Below are positions 6,082-10,601 of a stretch of DNA of 10,601 nt, piece after piece. The notes beneath the pieces were generated by a model, which saw only the letters and a list, made by a program, of their open reading frames with translations, did not search any database and was not told where the DNA came from. Made by a program: the position numbers and the translations under genes. This stretch comes from CAZFLY01 sp964519995 (GTDB lineage: Bacteria > Planctomycetota > Phycisphaerae > Sedimentisphaerales > Anaerobacaceae). The stretch's first letter is position 1. Each line of letters begins with the position of its first letter. Where the stretch lies: the NCBI GenBank assembly GCA_964519995.1, contig CAZFLY010000079.1, positions 1 to 10,601 on the forward strand. The letters are read 5' to 3'.

Positions 6082-7734
6082 CTACTCAGTGCCTGCAAGC
6101 CAGTTTTTAGCGAACTCGGCGAGATCCAGGACATCTACAAAGTCATCGGCGGGATTGCTGATATCGCAACGAGCGTTCCATCCTTGCTGTCCTGGCGTGG
6201 TCAGCCATGACATCGCAAAAATGGCAAAGTCAGAGTAGTCAACAACATAATCACCATCCAGGTCGCTGGTTGTAAAGCCCACAAAATCGACCTGCCATTT
6301 GTTGCCGGTGATACTCCTCGTATCTCTGGAAGTGCCTGTCGTCACAGTCTTATTTGTGAATACGTAGCCCGCCTTCGTTACGGTGATTGTATACCTTGAT
6401 GCTGATGGAATCTCAGCCAGTGCATATATACCCTTGGTGTTGGTTGTGGCGGTGTAGTATTGACTTCTGCGTTGAGCAACAACCATTGCATCGCGAATTG
6501 GACGGTCTCCCCTGTCAGTGACTCGGCCGCTGATTATCTCACCCGTACCCGTTGGAAAAATATTGTATATGCAGACGATAACCGATGTGTAACTGGGATT
6601 AGCATCTACGTTCGGAAGATTATACCATACGTCATCGTGTCCCTCCCAGCCCATGTTTAGATGATGGTACAGTGTCGATGTGTTGTAGCCATAGCCGTCG
6701 CAGACGACTGCGTGGCCGCTCTCATCGCGCCAGATACCGAGAATAACCGGCAGGGCTGCGTCGAGGTTAGGGTTAATCATTTCAATCAAGGCTGAGCCAA
6801 TATCGTCACCATCGTTATAGCTAGCTACCGCGTTGTCGTATTTGAACGTATCGGTTAGAGCATCTTTAACATCGAGTGCGTCGGCGCTGGAACCATCGTC
6901 GCTGTATTCAATGTTTATGGAAATACCTGCGTCGTAGCAGAGCGATCCGATGGCTTGTCGTTGTTCTTCGGTTATGCTACAGGTGGGAACAAGCATCATG
7001 TCGGCCCAGTTGTATTGGCCACCATTGCCATCGCCGCCCATTGTGGATGCCGTTTGGGAGTTTTCGTCCACTTTGATCGGAAAGTCGTGTGTACCTATTC
7101 CTGTGGTTGGGTACTCGTGATAGCGCATTATCTGGGCCATCGCGGTGGCGACGCAACCGCAATAGTAGTTGTTGGGCGTGTAGTAGTTGTAGCAATTAGC
7201 ATTGCATACATCGAGCTGCGACCATTTGCTCTGCACCAGCGGGGCTACGCGGACATCGGGTATAGAAACTATGCTCATAATTGTGATTTTGCCCGTGGCT
7301 GTTTCGGCGAGACTGAGAAAGTGATTCCACTTACGTTGAGTATCAGAAACTTCAAAAGTACTAATCCCTATTTGTTGGTTATTCTTGATCCTTGCCGTCT
7401 CGATGCGCCCGGCCAGGTCCTGAGTAACCAGTGCTGTGAGGGGATTCTCTGATGACGCATCGTAAGTGTCAGCGACGGTAAAACAAACTATAGGCTCAAT
7501 CAGGTCGTCGGCTGGTACAATGACGAAGCCACGAGGGTACAGATGGACGATATAGTAGATTGGCTCACCGTAGTTGTTAGTGAATGTTTGCACATCGACA
7601 ACATATCTGCCGAGGTTTGTGCCGAGAGGTCGGATGTCAGCTGTGAGCCAGCCGGTTACAACCTGTTCAGCCTCGTACTCTGTTGTTGGTCTGGCAGAGA
7701 TTCTGCTGCAAGCAAGTAGCAGCACCACTGTCAC
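6082..7734 (-). CDS. Secreted C10 (streptopain-like) cysteine peptidase with dockerin-like tail
   Basis: From GTG 7734 this gives 550 residues. About 17-145 resembles the inhibitory propeptide of C10 proteases. The peptidase domain (about 160-395) has catalytic Cys194 in YCGCVATAMAQ, His341 in ESGHAVVCDGY, and Asn360/Trp363 in HLNMGWEG, with spacing close to streptopain. A carboxypeptidase-regulatory-like beta domain (about 398-460, ISGRVTDRGDRPIRDAMV) follows. The C-terminus is a dockerin-like calcium-binding pair: DLDGDYVVDYSDF (491-503) and a degenerate DISNPADDFVDVLDLAEF. Trp-Leu follows each. The protein should be exported, matured by propeptide removal and possibly anchored through the dockerin-like end. 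The start is unclear: GTG 7734 leaves a hydrophobic segment without a basic N-region, while the upstream frame reads KKIIFRHTNLAFVTVVLLLA but contains no ATG, GTG or TTG before the stop at 7849. Confidence 0.88.
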   Translation of the reverse strand: MTVVLLLACSRISARPTTEYEAEQVVTGWLTADIRPLGTNLGRYVVDVQTFTNNYGEPIYYIVHLYPRGFVIVPADDLIEPIVCFTVADTYDASSENPLTALVTQDLAGRIETARIKNNQQIGISTFEVSDTQRKWNHFLSLAETATGKITIMSIVSIPDVRVAPLVQSKWSQLDVCNANCYNYYTPNNYYCGCVATAMAQIMRYHEYPTTGIGTHDFPIKVDENSQTASTMGGDGNGGQYNWADMMLVPTCSITEEQRQAIGSLCYDAGISINIEYSDDGSSADALDVKDALTDTFKYDNAVASYNDGDDIGSALIEMINPNLDAALPVILGIWRDESGHAVVCDGYGYNTSTLYHHLNMGWEGHDDVWYNLPNVDANPSYTSVIVCIYNIFPTGTGEIISGRVTDRGDRPIRDAMVVAQRRSQYYTATTNTKGIYALAEIPSASRYTITVTKAGYVFTNKTVTTGTSRDTRSITGNKWQVDFVGFTTSDLDGDYVVDYSDFAIFAMSWLTTPGQQGWNARCDISNPADDFVDVLDLAEFAKNWLAGTE

Positions 7735-7869
7735 AAATGCTAAATTAGTGTGTCTGAATATTATTTTTTTATCCTTATCGGCAAGCTGATCTTCGCGCTT
7801 ACCCCCGAATTCAGGAGTGTTCTTTCCGGACCAGCAGAAACCCGCGTATTATGAACTGTATTGTTTTTG

Positions 7870-7877
7870 CCTCCTCC
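7870..7877 (-). promoter_or_regulatory. Orphan strong Shine-Dalgarno sequence
   Basis: Minus-strand GGAGGAGG is the best ribosome binding site in the peptidase leader, yet no ATG, GTG or TTG follows within the usual 5-12 nt. An ATA occurs at about that distance and opens a 16-codon frame. It may mark a lost start codon or a leader peptide with an unusual start, or be a chance purine run. Confidence 0.3.
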
Positions 7878-7907
7878 GGTGTATGCAAGTGTCGAAAAAC
7901 AGCTATA

Positions 7908-7936
7908 ATTGTACAAAGTTGTGTGGCAATTGTCAA
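7908..7936 (-). promoter_or_regulatory. Strong sigma-70-like promoter toward the peptidase gene
   Basis: On the minus strand a perfect TTGACA (7931-7936) and TACAAT (7908-7913) are separated by exactly 17 nt. The predicted start is near 7901, leaving a leader of about 140-165 nt before the peptidase coding frame. It is the best promoter match in the window. Confidence 0.6.
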
Positions 7937-7986
7937 GCATGTGCTATTTGTGATGAAGGTTTCTGCACAATCTCTGTTTCATCCTG

Positions 7987-8015
7987 TTGCCTTTGAATTT
8001 TTTCGGTTGTATATT
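7987..8015 (+). promoter_or_regulatory. Probable aroDE promoter giving a near-leaderless mRNA
   Basis: TTGCCT (7987-7992), a 17-nt spacer and TATATT (8010-8015) predict a transcript start at about 8022. That is only about 5 nt before ATG 8027. No Shine-Dalgarno precedes the start codon, which agrees with a leaderless or near-leaderless message. Confidence 0.45.
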
Positions 8016-8026
8016 TTCATATTGCT

Positions 8027-9586
8027 ATGACATATTTAACGGTTCCAATACCTGCAACGGATTTTGAGCAGGCAAAAAGGCATATCAAGCAGGCCTTTTC
8101 TGCCGGCGCTGAGGCACTTGAGCTGCGTACTGATTACCTTGAGGCACTCAGTGTAGAGCTTGTAAGGGTTCTGATCGCTCAGGCCAGGACGATCTGTACT
8201 AAAGCTGTGCCCATAATAGTAACGTGCCGGGATAAGCGCGAAGGTGGCGCAGGGGAGCATCCTGTGAGTTTGCGGGTGAGTGTATTGACAGAGGCAGCAA
8301 AGGCCGGCGTTGAGTTTATTGATTTTGAATATCAAAATTTTCTGAAAACGGAGAATCAGGAGAAAATTCGCCTGGCGTTGTCGCAGAGTTCTAAGACCCG
8401 GCTGATCTTGTCTGCTCACGACTTCGAATCTAAGTTTGCAAACATAAAAAAACTTTATCGTGACATCCTGGCGATCTGTCCAGTAGCAATACCAAAGCTT
8501 GTCTACACCGTATACCATATCAATGACTGTTTCGAGGCTTTTGATTTGTTGCGCCAGACGGGTGATGAGCGAATTGTTTTTTGTATGGGCCAGGCTGGCT
8601 TAATCAGCCGAATTCTTGCAAAGAAATTAGGCAGCCTCGTTACGTACGCAAGCATCGATGAACAAAGCACAACGGCTCCGGGGCAGTTGACTATCGAGCG
8701 GTTTAGAAATTTATACCACTACGATTCCATCGATGTCGAGACAAGTCTTTACGGTGTGATTGCTGATCCGGTTGGCCATTCGCTTAGTCCTGCCATTCAC
8801 AACGCGTGTTTTGCCCAGGCGAAGATGAACAAGTTGTATCTGCCGCTTCTTATTCAAGATGGCAAGGATGGCTTTGATGCGTTTATGCGCGGTGTTTTGC
8901 AGCGTAAGTGGCTCGATTTTGGCGGCTTTAGCGTAACGATTCCGCATAAGCAAAATGCACTTGAGTTTGTGCGAGCAATCGCTGGTTTTGTGGAGCCTTT
9001 GGCAGAGAAGATCGGAGCGGTCAATACGCTGCTAATCAGTAAGGATGGCACGCTAAAGGCGTACAATACTGACTATGCGGGAGCACTGGATGCAATCACA
9101 GATGGGGCTGGGATTAAACGGCGGGATTTGAAGCGTACAGCGGTTGCTGTTATCGGTGCAGGTGGCGTCGCAAGAGCGATAGTAGCCGGCCTTTCTGATG
9201 CGGGCGTAAAAAAAATAAAAATCTATAACCGCACAGTAGAAAAGGCTGAGAAACTATCTGGTGAGTTCTGCTGTGAGTTCGCGGGCCTGGATGAATTAGC
9301 AGGACTGGATGCGAAGTTGGTGATAAATTGCACGAGTATCGGAATGCACCCGAACGTCGATGCGACGCCGATTCCTGCGGAGTTTTTGAAAAAGGGAATG
9401 GTTGTTTTCGATACGGTTTACAATCCTGCAAAGACTTTGCTTTTGAAGCAGGCAAAAAGAAAACGCCTGAAAACCATCGACGGCATTTCGATGTTTGTCA
9501 ACCAAGCTATGGCACAGTTTCGCCTATTCACCGGCCAAAACGCCAATTCTAAGCTTATGAAAAAAACCGTTGTACAATTCTTATGA
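8027..9586 (+). CDS. aroDE: Bifunctional 3-dehydroquinate dehydratase (type I) / shikimate dehydrogenase
   Basis: A 519-residue fusion that dehydrates 3-dehydroquinate to 3-dehydroshikimate and reduces that to shikimate with NADPH in the cytosol. Residues 1-230 are type I AroD: LELRTD (Glu32, Arg34), TCR (Arg68), SAHDF (His131), the Schiff-base Lys157 in IPKLVYTV, GLISR (Arg195) and TAPGQ (216-220), where Thr replaces the usual Ser. Residues 240-505 are AroE: GVIADPVGHSLSPAIHN (shikimate-binding serines 252 and 254), VTIPHK (Lys308), AVNT (Asn333), NTDYAG (Asp349), nucleotide loop GAGGVARA (377-384), NRT (401-403) and GISMFVNQA. All key residues are present, so both halves should be active. 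Similar AroD-AroE fusions occur in plants and some bacteria. ATG 8027 is the only usable start; an in-frame TGA lies at 7994. The gene is divergent from the peptidase gene. Confidence 0.95.
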   Translation: MTYLTVPIPATDFEQAKRHIKQAFSAGAEALELRTDYLEALSVELVRVLIAQARTICTKAVPIIVTCRDKREGGAGEHPVSLRVSVLTEAAKAGVEFIDFEYQNFLKTENQEKIRLALSQSSKTRLILSAHDFESKFANIKKLYRDILAICPVAIPKLVYTVYHINDCFEAFDLLRQTGDERIVFCMGQAGLISRILAKKLGSLVTYASIDEQSTTAPGQLTIERFRNLYHYDSIDVETSLYGVIADPVGHSLSPAIHNACFAQAKMNKLYLPLLIQDGKDGFDAFMRGVLQRKWLDFGGFSVTIPHKQNALEFVRAIAGFVEPLAEKIGAVNTLLISKDGTLKAYNTDYAGALDAITDGAGIKRRDLKRTAVAVIGAGGVARAIVAGLSDAGVKKIKIYNRTVEKAEKLSGEFCCEFAGLDELAGLDAKLVINCTSIGMHPNVDATPIPAEFLKKGMVVFDTVYNPAKTLLLKQAKRKRLKTIDGISMFVNQAMAQFRLFTGQNANSKLMKKTVVQFL

Positions 9587-9611
9587 CCTGAATAAATTTG
9601 GGGGTAGTAAA

Positions 9612-10433
9612 ATGTCGAATTTACTGGTAATTGATAAGAATTGTTTTCAAGGTATTTCGGAGAACATACTTTCAGAATTTGTAAAGAATTATCATGTTGT
9701 TTTAACCTATATTTTATGTGTTGAATGCTTAATAAGCAAGGATCGTGATTCTTTGGATTTACTAAGTCGCATTCAAAAGATAATTAGAGCAGGAGCATAT
9801 TACGCTTACTCACCGTTTAATCTTTGCGAAAAAGAAAAGAAGGCTTTTTTACCTGTTGACTCAATCATCGATGAGAATAGTACCAACGCAATTAGAACAG
9901 GTATCCTTAGCGATGATGGGGATTATTTTAAACACGAAGCCAAATGTTATTGGCAAACGGTTCAACCAATCGTTAAAGGATTACTTAGAATTGGAGAAAA
10001 GTTTTATGCTAATATTCAAAGAGATATGATAAATGGAATGCGTAAAGAAGATATGGTCGATAAAGCTTCTCGGTTTAAAAGTTGGGTTCAAGCTACGGAT
10101 CAATCAATGAATAAATTTATAAAAAAGCTGAAACCTGATATTGCTTCTTATCTTACACCAGATTGGTATAATTGGTGTGATATTCGCCTTCGCATTGCAT
10201 TGAGTTTAGAATGGGCTTGGCAAAAGGCCAAATGTGGAAGTTTCCCAAAATTAAAATATGCCTCCCATGATTTTCATGATATGCAATATGTGACTTATTT
10301 ATCAAGGGCTGATGGCATTTTGACACGGGACAGGAAGTTGATGGATCCGTTGGCGCGTGCTGCGTTTCCTGAAAAAGATGTATTTTTCAGTCTTGATGAG
10401 GTGCCGGAAGAGTACCTGTGTAATTGTAGCTAG
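9612..10433 (+). CDS. PIN-like domain protein, putative nuclease
   Basis: A 273-residue protein, not matched to a named family. ATG 9612 is preferred over TTG 9570 because the latter overlaps aroDE, and GGGGGT lies about 6 nt before the ATG. The ends fit a PIN-like metal-dependent RNase: LLVIDKN (Asp8) and CVECL (Glu39) at the start, and HDFHDMQYVTYLSRADGILTRD (Asp220, Asp223, Asp234, Asp240), then RKLMDPLA, at the end. This is the usual PIN run of acidic residues with a final TxD strand. The middle (about 60-210) is a large, mostly helical insertion with many Lys and Trp residues. No antitoxin-like ORF is adjacent. Most of the gene is clearly more AT-rich than its neighbours, suggesting acquisition. 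A toxin, RNA-processing or defence role is possible but unproven. Confidence 0.55.
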   Translation: MSNLLVIDKNCFQGISENILSEFVKNYHVVLTYILCVECLISKDRDSLDLLSRIQKIIRAGAYYAYSPFNLCEKEKKAFLPVDSIIDENSTNAIRTGILSDDGDYFKHEAKCYWQTVQPIVKGLLRIGEKFYANIQRDMINGMRKEDMVDKASRFKSWVQATDQSMNKFIKKLKPDIASYLTPDWYNWCDIRLRIALSLEWAWQKAKCGSFPKLKYASHDFHDMQYVTYLSRADGILTRDRKLMDPLARAAFPEKDVFFSLDEVPEEYLCNCS

Positions 10434-10484
10434 TGCTCTGTCGCAGCCGAATTGACTGTTGGCATTGCTGAGAAACATCGTTAC

Positions 10485-10546
10485 TCCGAGCAAGCTCGAG
10501 GGGTCTGTTAAAATAGATTCCTCGACTCCGCTTTGCTCCGCTCGGA
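10485..10546. repeat. REP-like palindromic element, possible terminator
   Basis: An imperfect palindrome. The outer arms are TCCGAGC / GCTCGGA (10485-10491 with 10540-10546). An inner 11-bp stem pairs 10496-10506 with 10515-10525, including two G-U pairs, around an 8-nt A/T-rich loop. Its right half (ATTCCTCGACTCCGC, then GCTCGGAATGACA) is typical of a dispersed intergenic repeat seen in many environmental bacterial genomes; this is recognition from memory. A TTTTT (10554-10558) follows, so it could end transcription of the PIN-like gene. Minus-strand reading gives the spurious peptide VIPSGAKRSRGI. No gene is seen from here to the window end. Confidence 0.6.
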
Positions 10547-10601
10547 ATGACAGTTTTTGATTTTGTGTAAGACAGAGTATTAGGATCAGTGTTGCACAAT
10601 T

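Noticed and set aside
6955..7452. 165-codon plus-strand ORF opposite the C10 peptidase
   Set aside because: Antisense shadow; the peptidase frame carries all catalytic motifs across this stretch.
9570..9598. TTGTAC-17-TAAATT as a promoter for the PIN-like gene
   Set aside because: Spacing is good, but the predicted start would fall on or after the Shine-Dalgarno of that gene, so the two signals conflict.
10387..10599. Minus-strand ORF containing VIPSGAKRSRGI
   Set aside because: This peptide is the translation of the palindromic dispersed repeat and the ORF overlaps the PIN-like gene; not a real protein.

Overview
The window looks like a chromosomal segment of a bacterium, most likely a planctomycete of the Phycisphaerae type. 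This is an inference from gene content: a secreted C10 cysteine peptidase ending in a dockerin-like DxDGDxxVD tail, a REP-type Y1 transposase remnant, a fused AroD-AroE protein, and archaeal-type early shikimate enzymes. No rRNA, tRNA, CRISPR array or intact insertion sequence is visible.

Layout from left to right. Positions 2-461 hold a frameshifted RAYT/IS200-like Y1 transposase, followed by a bidirectional terminator-like hairpin (572-596). Positions 651-2848 look like a compact minus-strand operon, read right to left: a 35-codon ORF, 3-dehydroquinate synthase II (aroB'), a 48-codon ORF, and a secreted SMP-30/gluconolactonase-type protein. Gaps in it are 11 nt and 4 nt, and the last pair overlaps by 4 nt (ATGA). 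Positions 3113-3562 encode a SlyD-like FKBP isomerase on the plus strand. After a long, mostly featureless gap, 4035-5060 encodes an exported protein built of three copies of a beta-rich repeat. On the minus strand follow ADH synthase (aroA', 5138-5932) and the C10 peptidase (6082-7734, start uncertain). A divergent intergenic region with good sigma-70-like promoters leads to plus-strand aroDE (8027-9586). Next come an AT-rich PIN-like gene (9612-10433) and a palindromic dispersed-repeat/terminator element (10485-10546).

How the genes work together: aroA', aroB' and aroDE cover four consecutive steps. ADH synthase condenses a 6-deoxy-ketohexose phosphate with L-aspartate semialdehyde. DHQ synthase II converts that product to 3-dehydroquinate. 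AroD and AroE then carry on to shikimate. This is the archaeal (methanogen-type) entry to aromatic amino acids, here in an apparently bacterial genome and replacing DAHP synthase plus classical AroB. The genes sit within 8 kb but in three transcription units. The FKBP, repeat-protein and peptidase genes between them have no obvious pathway role.

The most unusual points are two unnamed small ORFs packed into the aroB' operon, an apparently near-leaderless aroDE promoter, the missing canonical start codon of the C10 peptidase, and a transposase frameshift at an A-run. I see no clearly new multi-gene system; the aromatic-pathway arrangement is the most coherent signal.
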